Of a DNA stretch of 64,000 nt, positions 48,553-58,180 are shown piece by piece; position 1 is the first letter of the stretch, and the number at the start of each line of letters is the position of its first letter. This DNA is from Woeseiaceae bacterium (lineage in GTDB: Bacteria; Pseudomonadota; Gammaproteobacteria; Steroidobacterales; Woeseiaceae): assembly GCA_028279985.1 (NCBI GenBank), contig JANQMR010000016.1, forward strand, positions 248,001 to 312,000, read 5' to 3'. The translations under genes and the position numbers were made by a program. A model generated the notes under the pieces. That model was given only the letters and a program-made list of their open reading frames with translations. It did not search any database and was not told the origin of the DNA.

Positions 48553-50092
48553 AGAGTGTTTCCACGTACTGTTGCGCGGACGATGCCCAGTCGAAACGCT
48601 TGGCGGCGGCACGTTTTCTCATTGCCTGCCATTCGGCGGGATCGTTGCTTCGCAACGCCAGCGCGCGATCCACGCATTCGACGAAATCGGCGGCCTGTTC
48701 CGCCTGGGTATCGCCGTCGAACACGAAGCCTGTGACCCCGTCCTCGACCGTGTCGCGGAGTCCGCCGACGCCATGCACGACACAGGGTTGGCCCGCCCGC
48801 ATGGCGAGCATCTGACTGATCCCGCAGGGCTCGAAGCTCGACGGCATCAAAAACAGGTTGCCCGCGCGATACAGGGTTTCCCCCAGCGTATCCGAATAAC
48901 CGCGGAAAAACAGCAGGTTGTCCGAGAACTGGGCAATCCGTTCGAGTTCGGATTCGTAACGGGCCTCGCCGCTGCCCAAAAGCCAGATGAAGCCGCGCCG
49001 GCCCAGGCGTTCGAGGATGTGCTCTAGCGCCGTCCGGCCGTCGTCCAGGGGCTGGAGAAACAAGCGGATCTTTTGCGCGACGACCCTGCCGATCGATACC
49101 AGGACGTGCAAGGGTCTTCTCTTGGGCAGCCGCGACAAACGCTCCAGGGTCAGGAAATGCAATGCATCGCCCGGGTCCCGGTGGGTCCAGCCCTCGACGG
49201 TGGCGGTGGCGACGCGGATCAAATGCTGCCAGCCGGGCCGCCGGCCGAGCGGTTTGGAGTAATCGCAGCCGTTCAGGATGCCGTGCAGCCGGCCTTCGCC
49301 GGCGGCGGCCTGCAGCAAACCCTCTAGCCCCTCGCCGCCGACGAAGCCGTGCAAAGGATCGCTGGGCTTGCAGATCTCCTTCGCATAGGTCGGCGACACG
49401 ACGTGGACCTTGTCCGCGCAGCGGATGGCGAAGGCCATCGGATTGATGCAGTCGCCGGCATTCGGATCGCCGATCAGGTCGATGTCGTAAGTCAGTCCCG
49501 GGAACCAGGCTTCCAGTGCCGAGCTGTCGCCGGTCTGGGGCCGCTGCCCCTGGTAGGAGAGGTTGTGGATCGTAAACACCGTTCGTATGTCCCGCAGCCG
49601 TTCACCGCCGATCGAAAACTCGCGCAACAACAGATAGAACGCCGCGTGCCAGTCGTGCAGGTGAACCACGTCGGGCGCCGGGTCCAGTGCGTCGACCCAG
49701 GCGGCAGCGGCGGTGCACAACAGGGCGAACTTGTCCGCATCGGTGGCATAAGGCCGGCCGTCTGCGTCGTTGTGATAGATCTCGCCGGGAGCAAGCGGCA
49801 CGAAAGCCGGATGCTCGAACACGACGCTGGTCACGCCGGTGTCGCGGTCCTCGAGCTCGAAGCATCGAACCGTGGTCGCCGCGCCGCGGAAGACCACGTC
49901 CACGTCGGCCGTTTCTTCGGCGTCGGCCAGCGTGTGGAAGACGCCGTAGGACGGGGTTAGTACGCTTGCCTGCCAGCCGGCCTTGGCGAGCGCGACCGGC
50001 AGGTCGCGCACCACGTCGCCGATACCGCCGACCTTACCCCCGGGCAGGGCGCCGTTTTCCGCGGCAAGGATGATGATGCGTCCGGGATCGAT
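48539..50092 (-). CDS. glgA: Glycogen synthase (GT5) without a canonical start codon
   Basis: Open from 50098 to the stop at 48539. The conserved ADP-glucose-binding segment [15 protein letters not shown] is encoded upstream of the first usable canonical start (GTG 50014). That shorter start would delete it. Between the in-frame TGA at 50101-50099 and this motif there is no ATG, GTG or TTG; an ATC at 50092, 7 bp after an AGGTGA, is the best-placed candidate. So either a rare ATC start or a one-base frameshift in the reading must be assumed. The rest is normal: Y-K-x in [21 protein letters not shown] near the C-terminus. About 517 residues, 45 bp after glgC. Confidence 0.85.
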   Translation of the reverse strand: MDPGRIIILAAENGALPGGKVGGIGDVVRDLPVALAKAGWQASVLTPSYGVFHTLADAEETADVDVVFRGAATTVRCFELEDRDTGVTSVVFEHPAFVPLAPGEIYHNDADGRPYATDADKFALLCTAAAAWVDALDPAPDVVHLHDWHAAFYLLLREFSIGGERLRDIRTVFTIHNLSYQGQRPQTGDSSALEAWFPGLTYDIDLIGDPNAGDCINPMAFAIRCADKVHVVSPTYAKEICKPSDPLHGFVGGEGLEGLLQAAAGEGRLHGILNGCDYSKPLGRRPGWQHLIRVATATVEGWTHRDPGDALHFLTLERLSRLPKRRPLHVLVSIGRVVAQKIRLFLQPLDDGRTALEHILERLGRRGFIWLLGSGEARYESELERIAQFSDNLLFFRGYSDTLGETLYRAGNLFLMPSSFEPCGISQMLAMRAGQPCVVHGVGGLRDTVEDGVTGFVFDGDTQAEQAADFVECVDRALALRSNDPAEWQAMRKRAAAKRFDWASSAQQYVETLYEPD

Positions 50093-50137
50093 CGCAGTTC
50101 ACCTCACGGCTTGAACAGGGATGACTCGCACCGGGCA

Positions 50138-51427
50138 CTAGCGGGTGAAATGCAGGTGCTGGCCCAGCATGTCGGGCGTCACCAGCGTGACGCCGTTCTC
50201 GGTGATGCGGAAACCGCGATCGATGTCCGCGTCCGGATCCTCGCCGATCACCGAGCCCGGCGGTATCCTTGCGCCGCGGTCGATGATCGCGTGGCGCACG
50301 CGGCTGCCTTCGCCGATGTCCACGTCCGGCAGGATGACCGAGTCGGTGACTTCGCTATAGGAATGGACCTTGCACCGGGAGAACAACAGCGAGCGGTTGA
50401 CCAGCGCGCCCGAGACGACGCAGCCGCCGGAGACCATGGACTGGATCGCCATGCCCTTGCGGTCGTGCTCGTCGAACACGAACTTGGCCGGGGCGGCCTG
50501 GGCCTGGTGAGTGAATATCGGCCATTCCTCGTCGTACATATTGAGTTGCGGCGTCACCGATACCAGTTCCATGTTCGCCTCCCAGAAGGCGTCGAGGGTA
50601 CCGACGTCGCGCCAATAGGCCTGCTTGTCGGTTTCGCTGTCGCGAAACGGGAAGGCGTAGACACGATAGTCCTTGATGATCGACGGGATGACGTTACGGC
50701 CGAAATCGTGTTGCGTGTCGGGCGTGTCGGCGTCCTTGATGCACTGTTCGTACAGGAACTCGGTGTTGAAGACGTAATTGCCCATCGAGGCCAGGCACAG
50801 GTCCGGCTTGCCGGGGATCGGATCCGGCTTCTCCGGTTTTTCGGTGAACTCGACGACCCGGCCGGTGTTGTCGACCGTCATGACGCCCAGCGCGCCCGCG
50901 GCCTCCGCAAGCGGCACCTCGATGCAGCTTACGGTCATGTCGGCTTCGTTTTCGACGTGTGCGGCGAGGAACTGGCCGTAGTCCATCTTGTAGACATGGT
51001 CGCCGGCCAGGATCAGCACGAAACGCGGATCGTGCGTGCGGATGATGTCCAGGTTCTGGTACACGGCATCGGCCGTGCCCCGGTACCATTCGCCGCCGAC
51101 CCGCTGCGAGGCGGGCAGGACTTCGACGAATTCCCGGTCGCCGGCGGCGATACCGAACAAGGTCCAGCCCTGTATGACGTGGCGGATCAGGGAGTGCGCC
51201 TTGTATTGCGTCAGCACGCCCACTCGACGAATGCCGGAGTTGATACAGTTCGACAGCGGGAAATCGATGATTCGGAACTTGCCACCGAAATAAAGCGCCG
51301 GCTTTGCCCGCCAGCTCGTGAGTTCGTGCAGCCGCGACCCCTGTCCGCCGGCGAGTATCAGCGCCAACGTGTCGCGGGTGAGCCGGCTTACGTAACGCGC
51401 ATCTTCCGTGGCGCTGGTGTTTGGCAT
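50138..51427 (-). CDS. glgC: Glucose-1-phosphate adenylyltransferase
   Basis: 429 residues from ATG 51427. N-terminal nucleotidyltransferase domain: [51 protein letters not shown]. The C-terminal left-handed beta helix has repeated [22 protein letters not shown]. It makes ADP-glucose for glgA, the regulated first step of glycogen synthesis, and is placed directly before glgA. Confidence 0.96.
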   Translation of the reverse strand: MPNTSATEDARYVSRLTRDTLALILAGGQGSRLHELTSWRAKPALYFGGKFRIIDFPLSNCINSGIRRVGVLTQYKAHSLIRHVIQGWTLFGIAAGDREFVEVLPASQRVGGEWYRGTADAVYQNLDIIRTHDPRFVLILAGDHVYKMDYGQFLAAHVENEADMTVSCIEVPLAEAAGALGVMTVDNTGRVVEFTEKPEKPDPIPGKPDLCLASMGNYVFNTEFLYEQCIKDADTPDTQHDFGRNVIPSIIKDYRVYAFPFRDSETDKQAYWRDVGTLDAFWEANMELVSVTPQLNMYDEEWPIFTHQAQAAPAKFVFDEHDRKGMAIQSMVSGGCVVSGALVNRSLLFSRCKVHSYSEVTDSVILPDVDIGEGSRVRHAIIDRGARIPPGSVIGEDPDADIDRGFRITENGVTLVTPDMLGQHLHFTR

Positions 51428-51506
51428 GGGCAACTAACTCCGCGGTCCGGTAGAGCATACCATCGCGGGAGGATTCGAGTATTGTCTTATCGCGCCAAAT
51501 CCCGCG

Positions 51507-53081
51507 TCAGTCGGGCTGTGCGCGGCCGGATGCCTCGACCATCGATGCGATGTCGTCGCAGAGCCGGTCGGACAGTTGGGTATCGAGGACCCGCCAGCGC
51601 CAGTTCTCGCTGGAGGTTCCGGGCGTGTTGATCCGGGCTTCCGAGCCCAGACCGAGATAATCCTGCAGCGGCGCGATGGCGAGCCTCGCCGGCGTCGAGA
51701 ACGCCGCCCGGATCATGTCGAGATGGATGCTTGCCCGGGTCCCGCCTGTGACTGCGAGCGCCGCCGCCTGGTGCCGGCGGATCTCTTCACGCGAGCGCAT
51801 GTCGCCCGGGCTGCCGTGGAACCAGCCGATCGTCGTATCGTTGTCGTGGGTCCCGGTGTAACACACCGAGTTGACGTCCACGTCCACCAGGTCGAATTCC
51901 GGATCGGTCACGTCGAATTGCAGCACGTGCATGCCGGGGATGTGGTGGCGGTCTCTGAGCGCCTCGACCTCGGGCGTGATGACGCCGAGATCCTCGGCGA
52001 CGATCGGCAGGTTGCCCAGGGCGTCGGACATCGCGTCGAACAATTCGTCGCCGGCGCCCGGCAGCCAGGCGCCGTTCCTCGCCGTCTGCGAGTCCGCCGG
52101 GACGGACCAGTACGCCTCGAAGCCTCGGAAATGGTCGATCCGGACGATGTCGGTGAGATCCGCGGCCGACCGCAGGCGGTCGATCCACCAGCGATAACCG
52201 GTCGCCGCGTGCGTGTCCCAATCGTAGAGCGGATTGCCCCAGAGCTGCCCTTCTTCGCTGAAATAGTCCGGCGGCACGCCGGCGACGGCCTCGGGCCGGC
52301 CCGCGTCGTCGATCTCGAGCAGCTCGCGGCGCGCCCATGCATCGGCGCTGTCCAGCGCAATGTAAATCGGCATGTCGCCGAACAACATGACGCCCTTCGC
52401 GCGGGCGTAGTCGCGCAGGCGCTGCCACTGATAGTGGAAGATGCACTGGATGATCTTGATCCATTCGATCTGCTCGGCGGCGGACGCTTCCAGCCGGCGG
52501 ATCGCCTTCTCTTCGCGGTAGACGTACTCGGGCCGCCATTCCGGCCAGGGCCGCTCGCCGTGCGCGGACTTCAAGATCCGAAACAGGGCGTAGTCGTGCA
52601 GCCAGGCTTTGTCGTGGCGCTCCAGGAAAGCGTCGAACTCGCCTTTGAGCTCGGCTTTGGCTTTTGTGCGAAAGCGCCTGGCAGCGAGGTTCAGTAACCG
52701 CGACTTGATCGGAATGAGGCTGCCGTAATCCACGTACCGGGCCGGCAGCAGTTTGAGCTCCGTAACTTCTTCGTCACTCAGAAAGCCGTGCGCGACCAGG
52801 TCGCCGATATCGATCAGCATCTCGTTACCGGCAAAGCTCGATAGCGGCTGGTAAGGGGAGTCGCCGTAAGCCGTAGGCCCGGTCGGCAAGAACTGCCAGA
52901 CGCCGAGCCGCATGTGCTTCATCGTATCGATGAACTCCAGCGCATGGTGGCCGATCTCGCCGATGCCGTACGGCCCCGGCAGAGACGTAATATGCATGCA
53001 AACGCCTGCTCGCCGGTGGGTGGGCAGAATTCCCGGGTCGGCAGCGGGCTCAACGGCTCTCGCCTCTGATTGCTGGCTCAT
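51507..53081 (-). CDS. malQ: 4-alpha-glucanotransferase (amylomaltase)
   Basis: 524 residues from the ATG ending at 53081. GH77 motifs: I-T-S-L-P-G-P-Y-G-I-G-E-I-G near the start, V-R-I-D-H-F-R-G-F-E-A-Y-W (nucleophile Asp), V-A-E-D-L-G-V-I-T-P-E (acid/base Glu), Y-T-G-T-H-D-N-D-T (Asp). It transfers maltosyl units between maltodextrins, giving glucose and longer chains for phosphorylase. First gene of the minus-strand malQ-glgCABPX run, divergent from the TonB receptor across paired palindromes. Confidence 0.95.
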   Translation of the reverse strand: MSQQSEARAVEPAADPGILPTHRRAGVCMHITSLPGPYGIGEIGHHALEFIDTMKHMRLGVWQFLPTGPTAYGDSPYQPLSSFAGNEMLIDIGDLVAHGFLSDEEVTELKLLPARYVDYGSLIPIKSRLLNLAARRFRTKAKAELKGEFDAFLERHDKAWLHDYALFRILKSAHGERPWPEWRPEYVYREEKAIRRLEASAAEQIEWIKIIQCIFHYQWQRLRDYARAKGVMLFGDMPIYIALDSADAWARRELLEIDDAGRPEAVAGVPPDYFSEEGQLWGNPLYDWDTHAATGYRWWIDRLRSAADLTDIVRIDHFRGFEAYWSVPADSQTARNGAWLPGAGDELFDAMSDALGNLPIVAEDLGVITPEVEALRDRHHIPGMHVLQFDVTDPEFDLVDVDVNSVCYTGTHDNDTTIGWFHGSPGDMRSREEIRRHQAAALAVTGGTRASIHLDMIRAAFSTPARLAIAPLQDYLGLGSEARINTPGTSSENWRWRVLDTQLSDRLCDDIASMVEASGRAQPD

Positions 53082-53198
53082 GCTCGCTTCTTTGGTCGTC
53101 GCTAATGACTTGTTGTCGCCTTGCGGCCGGGCAGCCCCTAGGCGCTTCCCCCAGGAAGGCAAGCATAAGCTATTCAGCCGCGTGCGGTATCGCAAGAC

Positions 53199-53214
53199 CT
53201 GAATACGTATTCAG
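53199..53214. promoter_or_regulatory. Palindromic operator 1 (16 bp, perfect)
   Basis: CTGAATACGTATTCAG is a perfect 16-bp palindrome lying between divergent malQ and the TonB receptor. Its 14-bp core TGAATACGTATTCA is repeated in the next palindrome, 19 bp centre to centre. The central-CG dyad resembles LacI-family operators of maltose regulators. The regulator gene is not in the window. Confidence 0.8.
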
Positions 53215-53217
53215 GCA

Positions 53218-53233
53218 ATGAATACGTATTCAT
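53218..53233. promoter_or_regulatory. Palindromic operator 2 (16 bp, perfect)
   Basis: ATGAATACGTATTCAT, perfect palindrome with the same 14-bp core as operator 1. About 86 bp before the receptor start and ~135 bp before malQ. Two sites on nearly the same helix face (19 bp apart) suggest cooperative binding controlling both divergent operons. Confidence 0.8.
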
Positions 53234-53318
53234 AACATTGCTACGCGATAGCCGCGTTCATAAGATAGTTAAGACAGCGAAAACAGTGAAAAACACGACC
53301 TTGCGGGGGGAATCCAAA

Positions 53319-56276
53319 ATGGTCAAGAAAAGGCGCGCAAGCGCAAAGTCTCACGCCGACGCTTCGTCTTCTTCCCTGGCGCTCCTGCAGCGGTACCAAC
53401 GTTCGAAAATTGCAGCCGGCGTATCGCTGGCCCTGGCGATGTCGGCGGGCGGCGCACATGCGCAGGACGTGGACGAAGAATCTATAGAGGAGATCGTCGT
53501 AACCGGTGTCAGAGCCAGCATCCTGAACTCCATCGACGCGAAGCGCAGTTCCGACCTGGTATCCGAGGTCGTCGATGCGAGCGACCTCGGGCAGCTTCCG
53601 GACGTATCGATTGCAGACGCGCTCGGGCGCCTGCCGGGCGTCACGACGGTTCGGGACAGCGGCCAGGGATCCCAGTTGAACATCCGCGGCATGAACGGCG
53701 ACTTCGTGCAGACGACGCTCAACGGCCGCGAGCAGGCGAGCACCAGCGGATTCACGGCGGGAAGCCGCTGGATTGCATTCGACCAGTATCCGTCGGAGCT
53801 GATTAACCAGGCCGCGGTCTACAAGTCTCCGAAGGCCTCGTTGATCGAAGGCGGCGTCGCCGGCACGGTGGAATTGAGAACCGCCAATCCGCTGCTGGCT
53901 GAAGAGCAACATACCTTCACGTCGAATCTGCGTTATTCCTTCAACGACGGAGCCGACGACGTCGGTGCCGACGATACCGGTGCGCGCATCAGCGCCAGTT
54001 ACCAGGGCAAGTACCTGGACGACAAGCTCGGGATCGCACTGGGTTTCGCCCAGCTCGACCAGCCCAACAGTGCGGAAGAGGCGATATCCTCGGGTGCCGC
54101 GAACGGCTATCGTACCAACGGTATCGACGCGAACGGCGACGGCGTCGAGGATCGCATATCGGATCAGTTCCTGATTCGCGGTGCCTCCGGAACGGACGAC
54201 CGGCTCGGCATCCTGGGTTCCGTCGTGTTCGAGCCGACCAGCACGCTGTCGTTCCAGCTCGACTACTTCCGCTCGGAGTTCGAGTCGGAGGACATCAAGC
54301 GCGGCTTCGTGATCGAGGGACTGCACCGGAATGCCGATCTCTACGGTTTCTCCAACGGCACGGTACAGGACGGATTCGTCACGGGCGGCACGGTCACGCT
54401 GACGGGCACGACCGGGCCCTGGATCGAGGTGCGCAACGAAGACCAGTCCACGGACTCGACGACCGAAAGCTTCGGCCTCGGCGGCGAGTGGCTGATGACG
54501 GACAGGGCGTCGCTGAGCTTCGATATCGCGACCAGCAGCGGTGAAAAGACGCGCCTGGACCGGATTGCGACGATGCACGCCTACGAATTTGGCACCGGAA
54601 CGCTTGCCGACGGAACGGTCGTCGACATCTGGCAGGAGGTTCTCGGTCAGTCGTTCACTTACCAGAACAATGCCGGTGACGTACCGATGCTCGCCTTTAA
54701 CACCGACTACACTGATCTGAGCCAGATGCGGTTGTCGCAGTGGGAGCAGTTCCCCCACCTGTACACCGACGACATCGACAGCTTCCAGCTCGATTTCACC
54801 TATGAGATGGATGGTTTCATCTCCTACGTCCAGGTCGGCGGCCGGCATTCGGAACGTACCTTCGGTGACGACCGCGCGACCTTCCGCTACGGTCGGCGCG
54901 AAGGCCAGAGCCGCCAGGTCGTAGGCGGCGAGATCCAACAGCAGTTCTGTGAGAACAATCCCAGCGGCCTGCCCTGCGAGCCGCAGGACCTGAGCGGTTT
55001 CGTGACGACCGGCTCGTTCGGCGGATCGTTGAGCGGCTATCCCGATTACCTGGTTCTCGACATGGTCGGCATTGCTAACGACGTGTTCGGCCTGGGCAAC
55101 TACGACGCGAACAAGGACTGGAGCCACAACTGGACCCTGATCGAATCGGGCGAGGTACAGGAGAAGGTCGATGCGTTTTACGTAGAGCTCGGTCTCGACT
55201 TCGAGATGTTCGGTGTGCCGGTCACCGGCAACCTCGGCCTGCGTCACGTCCGGACCGACACCAAGTCGGTCGGCATCCAACTCGTCGGCGATGTCGATGG
55301 CGACGGCATTCCCGACGGGGATCCGATCATGGACGACCTCGGCGTCACCAGCAACGACTATCGGAACATCAAGTACGGTCCCGAGTACGAGGACAACCTG
55401 CCGTCCCTGAACCTGAATTTTAAACTGTCCGAGCGGGACCAGATTCGTTTCGCGGCGGCGAAGGTCATGGGGCGTCCGCCCGTGTTCCAGCTTCGCGGCG
55501 GCGCCGGTTCGTGGACCGATACGGCCAACGACGGCGTGAGTCCCCGTTACAACGTCTGGGCGAAAGGCAATCCGAACCTCGATCCGTTCCGCGCCGACCA
55601 GCTCGACCTGTCCTACGAGCACTATTTCGACAACGGCGGTGCCGCGGTTGTGGCACTCTTCTGGAAGGACATCGAAACGCTGGTCGAGAACATCACCTAT
55701 TTCGAAGGCGATGTCGATTGGGCCGACATCGGACTGGAGGCGCCGCCTGGATTCGTCGAAGGGCAGTATCAGACTGCGCAGAATAACGACAACGGCGGCT
55801 ACATCCGCGGTATCGAGCTTGCTTATACGACCACGTTCAATCGTCTTCCCGGGCTGCTTTCCGGACTGGGCTTGAACGCCAATTACGCCTACACCGAAAG
55901 CGAGACCACGATCAACGGCGGCGGCAATTTCCCGGATCAGCAGCTACCGCTGCCGGGGCTGTCGGAGAACGTCTGGAGCGCCACGCTGTTCTGGGATGTC
56001 GACCGCTTCAGCACGCACCTGAACGCGCGTTATCGGGACGAGTACGTGTTCTCCGGCACCTCGCCGGGCGGCGCATCGCTGCAGTTCGCGGACGAGTACA
56101 CGGTGCTGGACTGGCAGGCCTCATACCTGTTCGACAACGGCATCGGCCTGGTCGCGCAGGTGAACAATTTTACCGACGAGGTCAACAGCACGAACTTCGG
56201 CGCACCCGGCGCGGTCGGTGAAGCGAAACGCTTCGGACGCCAGTTCTATTTTGGCATCAACTACAAGACGAAGTAG
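53319..56276 (+). CDS. TonB-dependent receptor, probable maltodextrin transporter
   Basis: 985 residues from ATG 53319, with GGGGGGAA ~7 bp upstream; an earlier in-frame TTG would add a basic leader without need. Long basic N-terminus, then membrane signal (A-A-G-V-S-L-A-L-A-M-S-A-G-G-A-H-A-Q). TonB box E-E-I-V-V-T-G. Plug: L-P-D-V-S-I-A-D-A-L-G-R-L-P-G-V, N-I-R-G-M-N-G-D-F-V-Q-T-T-L-N-G-R, I-E-G-G-V-A-G-T-V-E-L-R-T. This matches the large Caulobacter/Xanthomonas-type carbohydrate receptors (MalA-like). The barrel ends R-Q-F-Y-F-G-I-N-Y. With amylases, GH31 and malQ around it, maltodextrin uptake is the likely role. Confidence 0.93.
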   Translation: MVKKRRASAKSHADASSSSLALLQRYQRSKIAAGVSLALAMSAGGAHAQDVDEESIEEIVVTGVRASILNSIDAKRSSDLVSEVVDASDLGQLPDVSIADALGRLPGVTTVRDSGQGSQLNIRGMNGDFVQTTLNGREQASTSGFTAGSRWIAFDQYPSELINQAAVYKSPKASLIEGGVAGTVELRTANPLLAEEQHTFTSNLRYSFNDGADDVGADDTGARISASYQGKYLDDKLGIALGFAQLDQPNSAEEAISSGAANGYRTNGIDANGDGVEDRISDQFLIRGASGTDDRLGILGSVVFEPTSTLSFQLDYFRSEFESEDIKRGFVIEGLHRNADLYGFSNGTVQDGFVTGGTVTLTGTTGPWIEVRNEDQSTDSTTESFGLGGEWLMTDRASLSFDIATSSGEKTRLDRIATMHAYEFGTGTLADGTVVDIWQEVLGQSFTYQNNAGDVPMLAFNTDYTDLSQMRLSQWEQFPHLYTDDIDSFQLDFTYEMDGFISYVQVGGRHSERTFGDDRATFRYGRREGQSRQVVGGEIQQQFCENNPSGLPCEPQDLSGFVTTGSFGGSLSGYPDYLVLDMVGIANDVFGLGNYDANKDWSHNWTLIESGEVQEKVDAFYVELGLDFEMFGVPVTGNLGLRHVRTDTKSVGIQLVGDVDGDGIPDGDPIMDDLGVTSNDYRNIKYGPEYEDNLPSLNLNFKLSERDQIRFAAAKVMGRPPVFQLRGGAGSWTDTANDGVSPRYNVWAKGNPNLDPFRADQLDLSYEHYFDNGGAAVVALFWKDIETLVENITYFEGDVDWADIGLEAPPGFVEGQYQTAQNNDNGGYIRGIELAYTTTFNRLPGLLSGLGLNANYAYTESETTINGGGNFPDQQLPLPGLSENVWSATLFWDVDRFSTHLNARYRDEYVFSGTSPGGASLQFADEYTVLDWQASYLFDNGIGLVAQVNNFTDEVNSTNFGAPGAVGEAKRFGRQFYFGINYKTK

Positions 56277-56415
56277 CCTTCCCCCTGAAGCTGCTCGAGG
56301 AAGCCGCCCGGACAGGCAACTGTTGCGGGCGGTTTCCGCTTTCAGGAGAATGTTCGGGTGAGGAGCCGCAACGCCGCCAGACGCAAAAAGACGCGTCGAC
56401 TTGTGCAACGAATTA

Positions 56416-58011
56416 ATGAGACAGGACACTAGTAAGGCAGCGAAAAAGATCGTGATCCTCGGCGGCGGGACCGCCGGCTGGATGGCGGCCAACCTGATGG
56501 CCGCGCGCTGGCAGGACCGCGATTTCGACATCTCGCTGATCGAGGCGCCGGACATCGGCATCATCGGCGTCGGCGAAGGTTCCACCCCGCAGCTCAAAGG
56601 CTTCATGGATTCGATCGGCGTCGACGAGTCGGAGTGGATGCCGGCGTGCAAGGCGACGTACAAGGCCGGTATCACGTTTCGCGGCTGGTCGACGAAGTCG
56701 GGGTTTCCGAGCTACTTCCATCCCTTCCCGGCACAGCCCGACGACTACACGGCCCCGGCCTTTTTCTACAACAGTTATGTGCGGCGGCAGGGAATCGACG
56801 TCGAGGGCCATCCGGACCATTTTTTTCTTGCGACTTATCTGGCACAGCACAAACTGGCGCCCATCGCGCCGGAGCATTTTCCGTTCGAGATCAACTACGG
56901 TTATCACTTCGATTCGGGGCTGCTCGGACAGTTTCTGAGCAAGGTCGCAGCCGGTCGGGGCGTAGATCACGTGCGCGCCAAAGTCACCGACGTGAAGCTC
57001 GACGAACGCGGCGACATCGAGGCCTTGCTGACCGACGAGGGGCAGCGCATAGAAGCCGACGTCTTCGTCGATTCCTCGGGTTTCCGTGCCTTGTTGATCC
57101 AGCAGGCCCTGCGGGTTCCGTTCGTGAGTTTCGACAAGAATCTGTTCAACGACGCCGCGGTCGTGATGCCGACGCCGCCGGACGAGGACGTCGAATGCCA
57201 GACGATCTCGACTGCGTTGAAAAACGGCTGGGCCTGGCGTATTCCCTTGACGCACAGGATCGGCAACGGTTACGTGTACAGCTCGGGTTTTTGCTCGGCC
57301 GACGAAGCGGAGACCGAGCTGCGCGAGCACCTGGGGCTCCTGGACTCCGACGTCGAGGCGCGGCATCTGAAGATGCGTGTCGGACGCGTCGAACGGCATT
57401 GGGAAAAGAACTGCCTCGCGATCGGCTTGTCGCAGGGTTTCATCGAGCCGCTGGAGGCGACAGCGCTGCATCTGGTGCAGGAGACCGTCGTAGGCTTCAT
57501 CGAAGCTTACGAGGAAGGCGGTTTCACCGATCGATACCGGCAGCGATTCAACGACAGCGTGAACGAGCGTTTCGAGAACGTCCGCAACTACATCGTCTGC
57601 CACTATCGGGTCAATTCCCGGACCGACACGGAATACTGGATCGAAAACGGCCGCAACAATCACCTGTCCTCGTCGTTGCGTGGCGTACTCGAGACCTGGG
57701 TCGGCAGCAAGAACCTGAGCGACGAACTCGACCGCCAGAAAATAGACAACTACTACCCGTCGATGTCCTGGCACTGCCTGCTGGCCGGCTACGGGCTTTA
57801 TCCGACCGACGAGCAACTGAAGCCCGGCAACGAGACGGCAACCAAGTTCAAGCTGCCGGTGATTCACGACTTCATCCGCCGCTGCGGCATGAACTTCAAG
57901 CCACACAAGGAACTGCTCGCCGAGTTGGGCTCGGCGCGCGACGGTTCGTCGCCGGATACGCCGGCGTATTCGGCGGCGGACGCCGATCGCCTCTACCGCG
58001 CGGTTCGCTGA
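56416..58011 (+). CDS. Flavin-dependent tryptophan-halogenase-family protein
   Basis: 531 residues from ATG 56416. FAD motif V-I-L-G-G-G-T-A-G-W-M-A-A at the N-terminus and V-G-E-G-S-T-P-Q in the halogenase position. The catalytic Lys candidate lies in K-A-T-Y-K-A-G-I near residue 80. W-A-W-R-I-P-L supplies the WxWxIP motif, and G-F-I-E-P-L-E-A-T the late Glu. All elements needed for halogenase chemistry appear present. Similar genes commonly sit beside TonB receptors for carbohydrates in Caulobacter and Xanthomonas relatives, where their role is unknown. It is 140 bp downstream of the maltodextrin receptor. No flavin reductase is adjacent. Confidence 0.87.
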   Translation: MRQDTSKAAKKIVILGGGTAGWMAANLMAARWQDRDFDISLIEAPDIGIIGVGEGSTPQLKGFMDSIGVDESEWMPACKATYKAGITFRGWSTKSGFPSYFHPFPAQPDDYTAPAFFYNSYVRRQGIDVEGHPDHFFLATYLAQHKLAPIAPEHFPFEINYGYHFDSGLLGQFLSKVAAGRGVDHVRAKVTDVKLDERGDIEALLTDEGQRIEADVFVDSSGFRALLIQQALRVPFVSFDKNLFNDAAVVMPTPPDEDVECQTISTALKNGWAWRIPLTHRIGNGYVYSSGFCSADEAETELREHLGLLDSDVEARHLKMRVGRVERHWEKNCLAIGLSQGFIEPLEATALHLVQETVVGFIEAYEEGGFTDRYRQRFNDSVNERFENVRNYIVCHYRVNSRTDTEYWIENGRNNHLSSSLRGVLETWVGSKNLSDELDRQKIDNYYPSMSWHCLLAGYGLYPTDEQLKPGNETATKFKLPVIHDFIRRCGMNFKPHKELLAELGSARDGSSPDTPAYSAADADRLYRAVR

Positions 58012-58051
58012 CGGTTGTCTGCAACCGCCGCACAATACCGAATTAGGCAAG

Positions 58052-58075
58052 TTATTTGCGGGACAGGACACTAGA
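58052..58075. repeat. Dispersed TTATTTGCGGGACAGGAC element, copy 2
   Basis: Matches 43706-43728 closely. It lies 40 bp after the halogenase stop and merges into the CTAGAAGCGGTCT end of the following REP element. A shorter related string (GACAGGACACTAG) lies at the halogenase start (56420-56432), so the gene is bracketed by similar short sequences. Confidence 0.6.
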
Positions 58076-58152
58076 AGCGGTCTCAAAAACACTCGTGGGA
58101 GCGGCTTCTAGCCGCGATTGCTTCCCCAATCGCGCCTGGAAGGCGCTCCCAC
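58071..58152. mobile_element. REP pair (BIME-like), second copy
   Basis: CTAGAAGCGGTCTCAAAAAC (58071-58090) matches the left end of the 30098-30233 element. GTGGGAGCGGCTTCTAGCCG (58095-58114) and the opposed CGCGCCTGGAAGGCGCTCCC (58131-58150) form the REP hairpin pair. The right terminal repeat seen at 30 kb is absent. It lies between the convergent halogenase and GH13 genes and could act as a bidirectional terminator. Confidence 0.8.
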
Positions 58153-58180
58153 GCGTCGCGTTTTAATCAAGTGCCATTGC

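Noticed and set aside
53241..55622. Long minus-strand open frame opposite the maltodextrin TonB receptor
   Set aside because: The plus strand has signal peptide, TonB box and plug motifs. The antisense product shows none and has the Arg-rich composition of a shadow frame.
56409..56432. Full third copy of the TTATTTGCGGGACAGGACACTAG repeat at the halogenase start
   Set aside because: Only 13 consecutive bases are shared, and matches of that length are expected by chance in 64 kb. It is mentioned only as a weak similarity.
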